From contig NZ_BMMH01000030.1 in assembly GCF_014645735.1 (NCBI RefSeq), positions 1 through 64,000 of the forward strand: a DNA stretch of 64,000 nucleotides. Reading direction: 5' to 3'. Source of the stretch: Nocardia jinanensis (GTDB lineage Bacteria; Actinomycetota; Actinomycetes; Mycobacteriales; Mycobacteriaceae). Shown here one piece after another: positions 43,379 to 52,541 of this stretch. The notes beneath the pieces are model-generated. The model was not told the DNA's origin. It worked only from the letters and a program-made list of their open reading frames with translations, and ran no database searches. How positions within the stretch are numbered: the stretch's first letter is position 1; every line of letters begins with the position of its first letter. Both the position numbers and the translations under genes were made by a program.

Positions 43379-44899
43379 ATGCTGCCATCCGGAATGGACC
43401 CGCGCACACCGGTGCTCGTCGGCGTAGGGCAGGTTGTGCACCGATCCGGTGAACCGGGCCTGCCCGGACCGGTCGAGCTCGCGGCCGAATCGCTGCGCCG
43501 GGCCGGTACGGACAGCGGGACCGGGGACGCGCTGCTGCGTTCGGCGGATGTGATCGCATCGGTGGCGCCGGTGAGCCGACAGTACGCCGACCTGGGCACA
43601 CTTGTCGCGGCCGAGCTGGGCACCTCCCCGAAACGGACACTGCAATCGGCGCCCTACGGCGGGGACGCCCCACAGCGGCTGCTGAATCTGCTGGCGAGCG
43701 AGATCGCCGAGGGCCGGTCTGATATCGCGTTGCTCTGCGGCGCCGAATCGGTCGCCTCCTGGAACGTCGCCGAACGGTCCGGTGCGGATCTCGGCTGGCC
43801 GGAGCAGGACGAGAACGCCCGGCCCGACCGGATCATCGGCTCCGACGACGCCCCCAACACCGATATGGAGACCGCGGCCGGTCTGTGGGGCCCGATCTAT
43901 GTGTACGCGCTGATGGAATCGGCCATGCGCAACCGGCTCGGACTCGACGAGCAGGCCCACCTGGCCCGGATCGGCGGGCTGTGGTCGCGGTTCTCCGCCG
44001 TCGCGGCGCGCAACCCGTATGCCTGGTTGCCCCGCGAACGCAGCGTGGCCGAACTGATCACCACCGGACCTGACAACCGGATGGTCTCCACCCCGTATCC
44101 GAAGCTGTTGATGGCGAATCTGACGGTCGATCAGGGCGCCGCGCTGATCCTGTGCAGTGCCGCCGCGGCGGATGCGGCAGGAGTCCCGCGGGAGCTGTGG
44201 GTTTTCCCGCACGGTGGGGCCACCGCCACCGATACCTGGTTCCTCTCCGAACGGACCGATATGGCGGCGTCCCCGGCGATCGCCGCGGCCGGCCGGGCGG
44301 CGCTCGGCGGCGCGGGAATCGGGATAGACGATATCGCGCATATCGACCTGTACTCGTGCTTCCCGGTGGCCGTACAGATCGGCGCGGCCGCCCTCGGATT
44401 GTGCATCGACGAGCCGGAGCGACCGCTGACCGTCACCGGCGGCCTGACCTTCGGCGGCGGTCCCGGTAACAACTACAGCACCCACGGCATCGCGACCATG
44501 GCCGAGATCCTGCGGCGCAACCCCGCCGACTACGGCCTGACCACCGCTCTGGGCTGGTACATCACCAAGCACGGGGTGGGGGTCTATTCGGCGAAACCAC
44601 CCGCCGGGTTGTTCCGGCCGGTGGAGGCCGAGGTACCCGTCGCCCGGCGGGAGACCGCACCCGGCTACACCGGGCCGGCGGTGATCGAGGCATATACGGT
44701 CCCGCACCGTAAGAGCAGCGCGGGCGACGAACCCGAAGCAGTCGTGGTGAGTGCTCTGAACCCGGCCGGTGCCCGCATACTTGTCCGGGCGACGGACAGC
44801 GAGACCATCGCGGCGGTCACCGCGGGCGACCGATTGGGCGCCGCCATCGATATCACCGCCGCCGACCGTTTCATCCTGCGTAGCGAGAGGACCGCCTGA
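43379..44899 (+). CDS. thiolase-like protein (acetyl-CoA acetyltransferase family)
   Basis: 506 residues, start ATG (a second ATG is six codons in). Thiolase fold with PVLVGVGQVVHRSGEPG opening, MESAMRNRLGLDEQAHLARIGGLWSRFSAVAARNPYAW central part and LTFGGGPGNNYSTHGIATMAEILR near residue 360. The usual nucleophile block is YGGDAPQRLLN, without cysteine, so it is not a classical thiolase; it is more like the SCP2/LTP-type or non-condensing members used in sterol or acyl side-chain metabolism. Coupled to the crotonase gene downstream. Confidence 0.82.
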   Translation: MLPSGMDPRTPVLVGVGQVVHRSGEPGLPGPVELAAESLRRAGTDSGTGDALLRSADVIASVAPVSRQYADLGTLVAAELGTSPKRTLQSAPYGGDAPQRLLNLLASEIAEGRSDIALLCGAESVASWNVAERSGADLGWPEQDENARPDRIIGSDDAPNTDMETAAGLWGPIYVYALMESAMRNRLGLDEQAHLARIGGLWSRFSAVAARNPYAWLPRERSVAELITTGPDNRMVSTPYPKLLMANLTVDQGAALILCSAAAADAAGVPRELWVFPHGGATATDTWFLSERTDMAASPAIAAAGRAALGGAGIGIDDIAHIDLYSCFPVAVQIGAAALGLCIDEPERPLTVTGGLTFGGGPGNNYSTHGIATMAEILRRNPADYGLTTALGWYITKHGVGVYSAKPPAGLFRPVEAEVPVARRETAPGYTGPAVIEAYTVPHRKSSAGDEPEAVVVSALNPAGARILVRATDSETIAAVTAGDRLGAAIDITAADRFILRSERTA

Positions 44900-45663
44900 T
44901 GACCGATACCGTGCTCCTGGACCGGTGTGATGCCATAACCGTACTCACGGTGAACCGGCCGGCGGCGCGAAACGCCATCGATCTGGCCACCGCCAAGGCG
45001 ATCGAGGCGGCGCTCGACGAGTTCGAAGCCGACGATTCGGCCCGGGTCCTGGTGCTCACCGGCGCCGACGGAACCTTCAGTGCCGGAATGGATCTGATCG
45101 CGATGACGCGCGGTGAGGTGCCGGTGACCGAGCGGCGCGGCCCGCTCGGGATCGCCTCGAATCCGCCGGCGAAACCGATGATCGCCGCAGTGGAGGGTTT
45201 CGCCCTCGCCGGCGGTTTCGAACTCGCGCTGTCCGGTGATCTGATCGTCGCCGCGCGGGACGCGAAATTCGGTCTGCCCGAGGTGAAGCGCGGTCTGGTG
45301 GCGGCGGCCGGTGGTGTCATGCGGCTGACCCAGCGCCTCCCGCGCAGTATCGCGGCCGAGCTCGCGCTCACCGGTGGGCGGATCAGCGCGGAACGTCTCT
45401 ACCAGCTGGGTCTGGTCAACCGGGTGACCGAACCGGGTGAGGCCCTCGAGGTCGCGCTGGAGCTGGCCGGTGAGATCGCGGCCGCCGCTCCGCTCGCGGT
45501 GGCGGCCAGTAAACGGATCATCGACGAGACCCCCGATTGGACTGCCGCGGAGGGTTTCGCGAAGCAGGGCGAGATCGCCCTTCCCGCGCTGGTTTCCAAG
45601 GACGCGGCCGAGGGCGCGCTGGCATTCGCGGAGAAACGCGCCCCGGTCTGGCGGGGACGCTGA
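44899..45663 (+). CDS. enoyl-CoA hydratase/isomerase (crotonase family)
   Basis: 254 residues; its ATG shares one base with the stop of the thiolase-like gene, so the two are cotranslated. The fold is standard: AITVLTVNRPAARNAIDLATA, GTFSAGMDLIAMTRG oxyanion-hole loop, KPMIAAVEGFALAGGFELALSGDLIVAARDAKFGLPEVKRGLVAAAGGVMRL. The second oxyanion block AGGFELAL is intact; one catalytic Glu lies in LPEVKRGL. It should hydrate an enoyl-CoA in the same pathway as its partner; the pathway cannot be named. Confidence 0.9.
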   Translation: MTDTVLLDRCDAITVLTVNRPAARNAIDLATAKAIEAALDEFEADDSARVLVLTGADGTFSAGMDLIAMTRGEVPVTERRGPLGIASNPPAKPMIAAVEGFALAGGFELALSGDLIVAARDAKFGLPEVKRGLVAAAGGVMRLTQRLPRSIAAELALTGGRISAERLYQLGLVNRVTEPGEALEVALELAGEIAAAAPLAVAASKRIIDETPDWTAAEGFAKQGEIALPALVSKDAAEGALAFAEKRAPVWRGR

Positions 45664-46100
45664 GCCTCCTGTCCGGAGCAGTCGGATTCCGGTTCGGCGG
45701 TTGCGCCGGATCCGGGACCCGGCTGCCCGACCGCCACCGGGACCCCGGACCCAGTACTGCAACAGCACTCTGTCGGGGTAGGGGTTCGGCGAGGCAAGCT
45801 GCGGCGGTAATTCCGCACCAACTCGCCGGTTCGGCCGATATTGTGCAATTTGCCCGAGGCTGTCCGCCGATTGTGGCACTTCGAGATAATTCCCGGTCTC
45901 GAACCACTGGCTAACCTGACACCATACCGATTCCAGAGCTGGTGACGGGTTCGTCCGGAACCGTCGACAATCCTGTGGCGAGGCTCGATTGAGCAACGAC
46001 ATGACCAGGGTCTTGACCCGCGTGATGAACGATCTGAAACGTCTGACGGGTAACGGATCCGAGGGTATCGCGGATTTCGGCAGGGGTGCGGCTCGCTTTA
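45664..46100. other. about 440 bases without a supported gene
   Basis: Open frames here are short and lack family character. A weak rightward frame begins at an ATG at 46001 region (SNDMTRVLTRVMNDLKRLTG), but it continues antisense to the T7SS-associated fragment and is probably chance. Confidence 0.4.
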
Positions 46101-46376
46101 TCAGCAGGGATGCCGCCGAGAAGGTGCATGCCGATGGGCGTGGATCTGGGGGTATCGGGGCACATCCACGTCGGCCTTCTGTAGTTCCGCGGTGGCGACA
46201 ACGACGCAGCGCACCCCGTCGGGTGCCGTCCCTATCAGAGGCCGGTTGTGGTCGTCACAGCCGATCTCCACCACGGAGTCCCGGATCCGGGATACGAGCT
46301 CGTCGCCGAGCAGTTGGTCACCGGCTGCCACGCGGCGAAGGACCGACACCATGAGACGTACACAATAGGTGGACAT
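46101..46376 (-). pseudogene. decayed paralogue of T7SS-associated protein
   Basis: Residues coded at 46175-46343 (VLRRVAAGDQLLGDELVSRI, then VVEIGCDDHNRPLIGTAPDG, then VRCVVVATAELQK) align without gaps to the middle of the intact gene at 35520 (LLRSFAAGRTLDEQFIGMFR, VVHIGCDEQNSPVTVESPDG, VNCVMVVTAEVHK). Both the N-terminal WQPE block and the C-terminal VNPSG block are missing, and the frame ends in unrelated sequence. A remnant of a second type VII-associated module. Confidence 0.7.
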
Positions 46377-46440
46377 AGGTTCGGTCGACTGGCACCACAC
46401 CGCGGATCGGCACCGACTCATCCAAATGTCGTTGCAGTAC

Positions 46441-47250
46441 TCAGAAGCGGTGCCCGGCGTCGTCCCGCAGGGTGGGCAGCCAGTCCAGGAGCACGCGGAC
46501 GCAGCCATCGGGGTCGTCGTAGAAGGGTGTGTGGCCGCTACCGGCGAGCGTGATGTGGCGGGCCGCGGGCAGCGATTTGCGGGCTCGGCGGCTCTGCGTG
46601 GCGTAGGTGAGCAGGATGTCGCGGTTACCCCAGGCGATCGTCACCGGCAGATCCGCGAGCGCGGCGGGGTCGTGCAGTTTCGCGTCGGTGAACGAGGCCA
46701 GGGCCGGGGAGAACCCCAGCGAGTCGACCGCGCCGCGCGCGGTGTCCAGCGCGACCTGCGCGCTGACGGCCCACGGTTTGCCGAAGACCAGACCCAGGAA
46801 CGCGGTCCGGCCGACCGGGCTCCCGAGTACTTTCGGCACGGCGGGGCCGAGGACGCGACCGAGTGTCTTGGACCGTCCCAGCGACTGCTGGCACCAGATA
46901 CGGCCGGCAGTATCCCAGAAGAAGATCGGGGAGAAGGCGGTCACCGAACGGGCCAGGCCGCGTGCGCCCAGATTCAGCGAGATTCCGCCGCCCATGGAAT
47001 TTCCGGCCAGGTGGGGCCGGTCGATGCCCTGGTCGTCGAGGAAGCCGGCGAGCGCGTCGGTCAGTGTGTCGACAGTGGTGTGCGGAAGTGGTGCGGAATC
47101 GCCGAAACCGGGGAGATCCACCGCGATCACATCGAACTGTTCGGCGAGTGCGCCGATGACGGGTTCCCAGACCTGCCACCGGCTGCCGACCCCGTGGACC
47201 AGCACCAGTGGTTCACCGCGGCCTTCGCGATGGTGGTTGAGGATCGTCAT
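46441..47250 (-). CDS. alpha/beta hydrolase
   Basis: 269 residues, start ATG. EPLVLVHGVGSRWQVWEPVI carries the HG oxyanion motif, HLAGNSMGGGISLNLGARGLA the nucleophile elbow (GNSMGG), VTIAWGNRDILLTYATQ the acid and LAGSGHTPFYDDPDGCVRVLLDW the His. Typical of actinobacterial lipid or ester hydrolases of about 270 residues. Substrate not visible. Confidence 0.87.
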   Translation of the reverse strand: MTILNHHREGRGEPLVLVHGVGSRWQVWEPVIGALAEQFDVIAVDLPGFGDSAPLPHTTVDTLTDALAGFLDDQGIDRPHLAGNSMGGGISLNLGARGLARSVTAFSPIFFWDTAGRIWCQQSLGRSKTLGRVLGPAVPKVLGSPVGRTAFLGLVFGKPWAVSAQVALDTARGAVDSLGFSPALASFTDAKLHDPAALADLPVTIAWGNRDILLTYATQSRRARKSLPAARHITLAGSGHTPFYDDPDGCVRVLLDWLPTLRDDAGHRF

Positions 47251-47530
47251 GTTCGCCGCTTTCCGATCAGATCGCGATTCCGGGGCTCTCAGATTAACAG
47301 CAGGCGCCAGCCCTCAGTTGGCTCCGCGCGGCCTCCGGTGAGTCCGGTCCGGGTGGCCGCCGGGTGCGGTGGACGCGCTCCGGGCTGTGAATCGCGTCGG
47401 AATTCCGGGCCCCAGGTTGCGGGCCGAGTGTGACTGCGACTACACACATGCGTGGACGTCACGCGGGCGGCCGCGGGTACTGTTCCCCGGTCGGCGCAGC
47501 GTCGTGCGATACATCTGAGAGAGGAACCCG

Positions 47531-47863
47531 GTGCGGAAGACCCTGATTACCGCGACCTTCGTCATTCTGCCGCTGTTGGCGGCCTGCGGTAGCGATACCG
47601 AATCCGCGCCTGCGCTGACCGAAGCGGATCTGTCCAAATCCTTGCAGCAGAAAGGAATCCAGGATCCCGCCTTCGCCGACTGCGCCGCGAAACTGTACAT
47701 CACGCAGGGCATCTCGCAAGACGGCCTGCGGACCATGGTCAGTGACGAATTCGACACCCGGATGGCCGATCCGGAGACCCTCGGCATGAGCCAGGACGAC
47801 GCCGACAAAGCCCGGGCAGCGACCAACAAAATCGTCACCGAATGCCTCGGTAACGTGCAATAG
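47531..47863 (+). CDS. small putative lipoprotein
   Basis: 110 residues, start GTG. The signal peptide ends in LLAACGSDTES, a good lipobox (Cys 19). The mature part has two cysteines (DCAAKLYI and TECLGNV) that could pair, with predicted helices between. No family recognised. It stands alone between divergent hydrolase and monooxygenase remnants. Confidence 0.7.
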   Translation: MRKTLITATFVILPLLAACGSDTESAPALTEADLSKSLQQKGIQDPAFADCAAKLYITQGISQDGLRTMVSDEFDTRMADPETLGMSQDDADKARAATNKIVTECLGNVQ

Positions 47864-47934
47864 CGGTTACCCGGAAATGATTCTCGCTGATCGCAATACT
47901 GCTTTCGGGAATCACCTCACAGCAGCATGCCTGC

Positions 47935-48513
47935 ATGACACCACAGAATCCGCCCTTCGCCGCGGCCCGCACGGCCGCGGTGATCGGCGCCGACCCGGCG
48001 GGCGTCACCGCTGCGCTGGGGTTGCTCGACGCGGGTTTCGATGTCGCGCTCTACAGCGACCGTGACCAGAACGCGTTGCGCAATCGAACGCGGCCGGGTG
48101 TTCGGGCCGTCGCGGTGGCTCCGCACCCGGCGGGCCCGGCGGGCAGCAGCCGGCGCCCCGGCCGTACATCCCGGCCCACCGGTCGGATCGCCTTCGACGG
48201 CTATATCGGCGTCACGGTGGACAGTACGTTCGAGACCGCGGGCCGGATCACCTCCTTCGTGGAGCGGGGCGGGGCGTTCCTGGTGGAATCGGTGACGCCG
48301 GAATCGCTCGGAGCGATCGCCGCGTCCACCGATCTCACCCTGGTCGCCACGGGCCGGGGCCGTCTGGCCGGGTACTTCCCGGCCGCCGCCGACTGTCCCG
48401 TGCACCGAGGTTCGCCCCGATCCCTGAAGGGGCTGTACGTACTCACCCGGACCACCGGTTCCGATCGTGTCGAGCCGAACCCTCCCGCTGCCGGGCCCCG
48501 GATGGTGCACTGA
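47935..48513 (+). pseudogene. internally deleted StyA-like FAD monooxygenase
   Basis: 192 residues where the family has about 420. The start TAAVIGADPAGVTAALGLLDAGFDVALYSDRD is the FAD-binding fold, but the glycine motif reads GADPAG rather than GAGxAG. After about 50 residues it jumps to FERRG-like FVERGGAFLVESVTPESLGAIAASTDLTLVATGRGRLAGYFP, which lies near residue 100-150 of styrene monooxygenase-type proteins, and it ends soon after. It is therefore probably non-functional. The flavin reductase genes downstream would suit a two-component monooxygenase. Confidence 0.65.
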
Positions 48514-48564
48514 GGTCACAGCACCAGTCGAGTCCGGCGCGCGCCGGAGACAGGAGGCTCCGGC

Positions 48565-49074
48565 GTGACCGTGGCAGTGGTGGTCGGTAATCCGAAACCG
48601 GCATCTCGAACTCTTTCCGCGGCCGTCGGCCTCGCCACAGCACTACGGCCGGATACCGAGCCCGCGGTCATCGATCTGGTCGAGTTCGGGCCCGGCCTGC
48701 TGAACTGGGGTGATCCGGCGGTCGCCGAGGCTGCCGGCGCCGTGGCCGCCGCCGAGCTGGTGGTATTCGCCAGCCCCACCTTCAAGGCCACCTACACCGG
48801 TCTGCTGAAACTGTTCCTCGAGCAGTTCGACGGCGGTACCGGGCTGGCCGGGGTACTGGCCGTCCCTTTGATGCTGGGTGCGGGCCCCACTCACGCGCTC
48901 GCCCCGGATCTGCTGCTCAAACCGGTCCTGGTGGAGCTGGGCGCGACCACCGCCCTGCCCGGGTTGTACCTCTCCGACCGGACGTTCGCCGAGGACGGCG
49001 TGCTCGACGCGTACGCCGACCGATGGCGGCCGGTGGCGCAGGCGCTGTCGGCGACGACAACCCATTCGAAGTGA
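48565..49074 (+). CDS. NADPH-dependent FMN reductase / flavodoxin-fold oxidoreductase
   Basis: 169 residues, start GTG. MTVAVVVGNPKPASRTLSAAVGLATAL carries the FMN phosphate loop; VFASPTFKATYTGLLKLFLEQF and VPLMLGAGPTHALAPDLLLKPVLVELGA are typical of the SsuE/MsuE type of NAD(P)H-FMN reductases. Reduces free flavin for a monooxygenase partner. Ten bases separate it from the next gene. Confidence 0.88.
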   Translation: MTVAVVVGNPKPASRTLSAAVGLATALRPDTEPAVIDLVEFGPGLLNWGDPAVAEAAGAVAAAELVVFASPTFKATYTGLLKLFLEQFDGGTGLAGVLAVPLMLGAGPTHALAPDLLLKPVLVELGATTALPGLYLSDRTFAEDGVLDAYADRWRPVAQALSATTTHSK

Positions 49075-49084
49075 GGGGCGAATC

Positions 49085-49582
49085 ATGAACGAGGTCTTCG
49101 AAACCCCCGCCGACGGCACCGGCCTGCGCCGCGCCTTCGCCAACTTCCCGAGCGGGGTCGTCGCGGTCTGCGCCGATATCGACGGAAAGCCGGTCGGGCT
49201 GGCGGTGAGCACTTTCGTCCCGGTCTCCCTGGATCCGCCACTGGTGTCGTTCTGCATCCAGAACAGCTCGTCGACCTGGCCCAAACTGGTCGACGCGGGC
49301 TATCTCGGCCTGAGCCTGCTGGGCACCGACCAGCAGCAGGCGGCGCGCTCGCTCAGCTCCCGTACCGGCGATCGTTTCCGCGACCTGGAACTGCACGAGG
49401 GCACCGGCGAAGCCGTGTTCATCCAGGGCGCCTCGGTATGGATCGAGGGGACGCCCGAAGCGCACGTCCCAGCCGGTGACCACACGGTGGTGATCCTGCG
49501 GGTCAACCGGCTGGCCATCCATCCCGATCGCGAACCCCTGGTCTTCCACGGCTCCCGTTTCCGCCTGCTGCACGCCAGCTGA
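49085..49582 (+). CDS. flavin reductase (split-barrel, HpaC/StyB-like)
   Basis: About 165 residues from the ATG at 49085. LRRAFANFPSGVVAVCADIDGKPVGLAVSTFVPVSLDPPLVSFCIQNSSSTWPKL is the flavin reductase-like domain with its conserved SF.PVSLDPPLV block; EGTPEAHVPAGDHTVVILRV holds the late GDH motif. Supplies reduced FMN or FAD. With the gene before it, it makes two distinct flavin-reducing systems next to a broken monooxygenase. Confidence 0.9.
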   Translation: MNEVFETPADGTGLRRAFANFPSGVVAVCADIDGKPVGLAVSTFVPVSLDPPLVSFCIQNSSSTWPKLVDAGYLGLSLLGTDQQQAARSLSSRTGDRFRDLELHEGTGEAVFIQGASVWIEGTPEAHVPAGDHTVVILRVNRLAIHPDREPLVFHGSRFRLLHAS

Positions 49583-49744
49583 CTGCTCCGGCGACCGGGA
49601 CGGGATGTGGCACCGGGTAGCTGAACTGCGGTGATCCTGCTCCGAAGCGGTTCGGCGTGGGTTTCGGGAGCCACTCGGCCGCGGAGTCGGCGAAACGACG
49701 GCAATTCGCTGGAGGAGTGCGCCCGGCTTTGCGAGAGTAGCCAT

Positions 49745-50548
49745 ATGACCGTATTCGCCAGCGAGCCGCCCGCGTCCTTCGAATCCTTCGACGGGACCAG
49801 GATCTATTACCGGCGGGTCGGGTCGGGGTCGCCGGTGATCATGATCCACGGCTCCGGCGGCGGATTGCACTCGTGGCAGCCGGTGGCCGAATATCTGGCC
49901 GACCGGTTCGAGTTGTGGCTGCCGGCCCGTCGCGGCTATGCGCCGAGCGGGCCCGGCCACGCGCCCAAGCACTACGCCGACGAGGCGCGCGACCTCGGAA
50001 TGATCATCGATATGATCGACCGGCCCGCGCATCTGGTGGGTATGTCCTACGGTGCCACGGTCGCCCTGCACGCCGCGGCCGCCGGACTCCCGGTCCGTTC
50101 GCTGGCGCTGTGGGAGCCGCCGCTGTACGCGGCGGGTGGGGAGCTCGCACCGGTCCTCGCCCGATACGAGGAACTCACCGCGAACGGTGAACGCGGCCGA
50201 GCCCTCCGGGTGCTGGCGGAAAAGGTCTCCCGAGTCCCGGCGTCACTGCTGGAGGCTGCGGGCGAGGCAGATCCGGACCAGAACGATCCCGACGACTCCT
50301 ACGGCTGGAGCCGGGATCTCGAGTCGATGATCGCCGATACGACCTATCTCGATCGCTGGTCGAGCGTGATCACCCCCACGCTGCTGATGCGTGGCTCGGA
50401 CACCTGGGAGCCGATGCCGGAAACCGTAGACCGACTGGCGAGGGTTATGCCGCACGCGGCGCTCGAGATTTTTCCCGGGCAGATGCATTTCGCGCCGTCG
50501 ACGATCCCCGAAACCGTGGCGAGAACCCTCGCGGAGTTCCTGTACTAG
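49745..50548 (+). CDS. alpha/beta hydrolase
   Basis: 267 residues from the ATG at 49745. VIMIHGSGGGLHSWQPVAEYLADRFELWLPARRGYAPSG, VGMSYGATVALHAAAAGL (nucleophile Ser in GMSYGA), PTLLMRGSDTWEPMPETV and FPGQMHFAPSTIPETVARTL (His). Typical fold-family hydrolase or haloperoxidase-like protein. Convergent with the DUF732-like gene. Substrate unknown. Confidence 0.86.
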   Translation: MTVFASEPPASFESFDGTRIYYRRVGSGSPVIMIHGSGGGLHSWQPVAEYLADRFELWLPARRGYAPSGPGHAPKHYADEARDLGMIIDMIDRPAHLVGMSYGATVALHAAAAGLPVRSLALWEPPLYAAGGELAPVLARYEELTANGERGRALRVLAEKVSRVPASLLEAAGEADPDQNDPDDSYGWSRDLESMIADTTYLDRWSSVITPTLLMRGSDTWEPMPETVDRLARVMPHAALEIFPGQMHFAPSTIPETVARTLAEFLY

Positions 50549-50895
50549 GTCCGCAGGACCGGCACCATCTCCGGACACAGCACGTCCACACTCGTCCCCA
50601 GGAACCAGCCCTCCTGCATACCGGGCGCGACTCCCGCGCCGATCAGCTGCTGCCGCGCGGTGAGCTTGCCGCGCGCCGTGGGATCCGCGTGTAACGTTCC
50701 GCACACCTGTTCACCGAGGGCTACCGCGTCGGGGCGGTCGGCGCCCACGATCGCGAGACGGGTGTGCAACGCGAAATCGGCCGGGACGCCGGGTGCGGGG
50801 GCCGCATGGGCCTCGGCACCGGAAACGGCTCCACCGACGGTCAGCGCGACCCCGGACAGCACGGCGAAGGCACCGGCGGACAAGTATTCGAGCAA
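50545..50895 (-). CDS. secreted DUF732-like protein
   Basis: 116 residues from a TTG at 50895, which follows GAGGAG; the upstream frame is not supported. A signal-type segment EYLSAGAFAVLSGVALTVGG precedes cleavage near AEAHA. The mature part, with GEQVCGTLHADPTARGKL and a final LCPEMV, has the two-cysteine, helical pattern of DUF732 proteins, which are secreted and of unknown role. The stop overlaps the end of the hydrolase gene by four bases. Confidence 0.65.
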   Translation of the reverse strand: MLEYLSAGAFAVLSGVALTVGGAVSGAEAHAAPAPGVPADFALHTRLAIVGADRPDAVALGEQVCGTLHADPTARGKLTARQQLIGAGVAPGMQEGWFLGTSVDVLCPEMVPVLRT

Positions 50896-51334
50896 AACGA
50901 TCTCCTCGGTTCGTGAAATCGTGATCGACCCGAGGGATCGGGACGTCACGGTTATGGCGAGGGCCAGGTTTTCGGCCGGATCCCGCCGTTCACAAACCGC
51001 ATCATTCACTCATCTCTTCGCATTCAAACGTATTGCGCGGAAATGGCTCTCGTGCGTCAATTCGGTGGCGTATTCGGGCACCGGGCCGGGGAATCCGGCT
51101 CGCGCGAATTCACGGTCGACTCCGCACAGCGGGCGAGACGATCAGTGGCGGCGGGGGGAGGACGTCCCGGGATCCGATGTACTGATGCGGGACCCGCGGC
51201 TCTGACCCCAAGCAGCTACGAACTGCGGATAGTGGCACATCTGTGGCGCAGATGGGATCGGTAGCCGGAAGGCAGCAGCGGAGACATGAAGCTAATGGTA
51301 TGGATGACCAGCGCGGATACTGTGAAGGTATTGG
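50896..51334. other. about 440 bases without a gene
   Basis: No supported frame, repeat or RNA structure was seen between the DUF732-like gene and the tRNA. Part of it lies downstream of the tRNA on the minus strand. Confidence 0.4.
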
Positions 51335-51408
51335 TGGAGCCGGTGACGGGAATCGAACCCGCGCCATCTGCTTGGGAAGCAGAAGTTCTGCCATTGAACT
51401 ACACCGGC
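51335..51408 (-). tRNA. tRNA-Gly(CCC)
   Basis: A full cloverleaf on the minus strand: acceptor GCCGGTG/CACCGGC, D-arm TTCAATGGCAGAAC, anticodon stem TCTGC with loop TTCCCAA (anticodon CCC), T-arm CGGGTTCGATTCCCG, discriminator T and an encoded CCA (51335-51337). Reads the GGG codon. Its place a few hundred bases from dcd matches the glycine tRNA beside dcd in mycobacteria, as I recall it. Confidence 0.95.
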
Positions 51409-51505
51409 CTGCGCTCACAGGCGCGAAAGGCAGCTTAGCAGAGGCCGGACGCGAGCTCTAATTTTTCGGTTCGCCCGCCGGCCTTCCGCTGCCGAAGCTC
51501 GACGA

Positions 51506-51877
51506 TCAGCGTTCGGACCAGACACCGAGCCGGTTACCGCTGGGGTCGGTGAAATGGAAGCGGCGACCACCGGGGAAGTCGAAGGGGCCTTCGACCACCG
51601 TGCCGCCCGCCGCTCCGACCGAGCGGAGGGTGGTGTCGAGGTCCGCGGAGTACAGCAGGACCAACGGTCCGCCGGTGGAGACTTCGTCGGCGGGGGCGAG
51701 GCCGCCCGCTTCGCCTTCCGAGCCGTCGAAGCGGCGGATACCGGCGTAGGTGGGGCCGTAGTCGTTGAATTCCCAGCCGAACGCCGACCGGTAGAAGCGT
51801 TTGGCGGCGTCGAGGTCGGTGACGGCGAGTTCGATGTAGTCGATGCCGTGATGGGTGTGCGCGCTCGTCTCGGACAT
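51506..51877 (-). CDS. VOC family protein (glyoxalase-like)
   Basis: 123 residues, start ATG. HHGIDYIELAVTDLDAAKRFYRSAFGWEFNDYGPTYAGIRRFDG is the first half of a vicinal oxygen chelate fold, ending FHFTDPSGNRLGVWSE. Glu and His positions usable for metal are present. Function cannot be inferred beyond small-molecule binding or isomerase/dioxygenase class. Divergent from dcd by 88 bases. Confidence 0.87.
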   Translation of the reverse strand: MSETSAHTHHGIDYIELAVTDLDAAKRFYRSAFGWEFNDYGPTYAGIRRFDGSEGEAGGLAPADEVSTGGPLVLLYSADLDTTLRSVGAAGGTVVEGPFDFPGGRRFHFTDPSGNRLGVWSER

Positions 51878-51965
51878 GCCTGGAGTATGCCCGCGGGATA
51901 TGACAGGAAACGGGACCCCGAGGACCGGGGGCTTCGCTCCGCGGGGCGGTCGCTACGCTCGTGGC

Positions 51966-52541
51966 GTGCTGCTTTCCGATCGTGACATCCGGGCGGAGTT
52001 CGCCGCCGGACGGTTCGGGCTCGAACCGTTCGAGGACAACCTGGTCCAGCCGTCCAGTATCGATGTGCGGCTGGACCGGATGTTCCGGGTCTTCAACAAC
52101 ACTCGCTACACCCATATCGACCCGGCGCAGCGCCAGGACGAGCTGACGAGCCTGGTGGAGCCCACCGAGGGCGAGCCGTTCGTCCTGCATCCCGGCGAAT
52201 TCGTGCTCGGGTCCACGCTGGAGGTGTGCACCCTGCCCGACGATCTGGCCGGGCGCCTGGAGGGTAAGTCGAGTCTGGGGCGGCTGGGGCTGCTCACGCA
52301 TTCGACGGCCGGGTTCATCGACCCCGGGTTCAGCGGTCACATCACCCTGGAGCTGTCGAATGTGGCGAATCTGCCGATCACCCTGTGGCCGGGTATGAAG
52401 ATCGGGCAGCTGTGCCTGTTCCGGCTGACCAGCCCGGCGGAGAATCCGTACGGCAGCGCGGGTGCCGGGTCGAAGTACCAGGGGCAGCGTGGGCCCACGC
52501 CGTCGCGGGCGTATCTGAATTTCCCGGCATCGAGTCGGTGA
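51966..52541 (+). CDS. dcd: dCTP deaminase (dUMP-forming type)
   Basis: 191 residues from the GTG at 51966, against about 190 for the mycobacterial enzyme. Makes dUMP or dUTP from dCTP for thymidylate synthesis. Motifs VLLSDRDIRAEF, QPSSIDVRLDRMFRVFNN, LEGKSSLGRLGL, THSTAGFIDPGFSGHITLELSN and GMKIGQLCLFRL are all present, with catalytic Glu in TLELSN. The end SKYQGQRGPTPSR is the usual tail that covers the active site. Actinobacterial enzymes of this class are often bifunctional deaminase/diphosphatases. Confidence 0.95.
   Translation: MLLSDRDIRAEFAAGRFGLEPFEDNLVQPSSIDVRLDRMFRVFNNTRYTHIDPAQRQDELTSLVEPTEGEPFVLHPGEFVLGSTLEVCTLPDDLAGRLEGKSSLGRLGLLTHSTAGFIDPGFSGHITLELSNVANLPITLWPGMKIGQLCLFRLTSPAENPYGSAGAGSKYQGQRGPTPSRAYLNFPASSR

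Noticed and set aside
45989..46354. Rightward 121-residue frame
   Set aside because: Its second half is antisense to the T7SS-associated fragment, and its first half has no recognised features.
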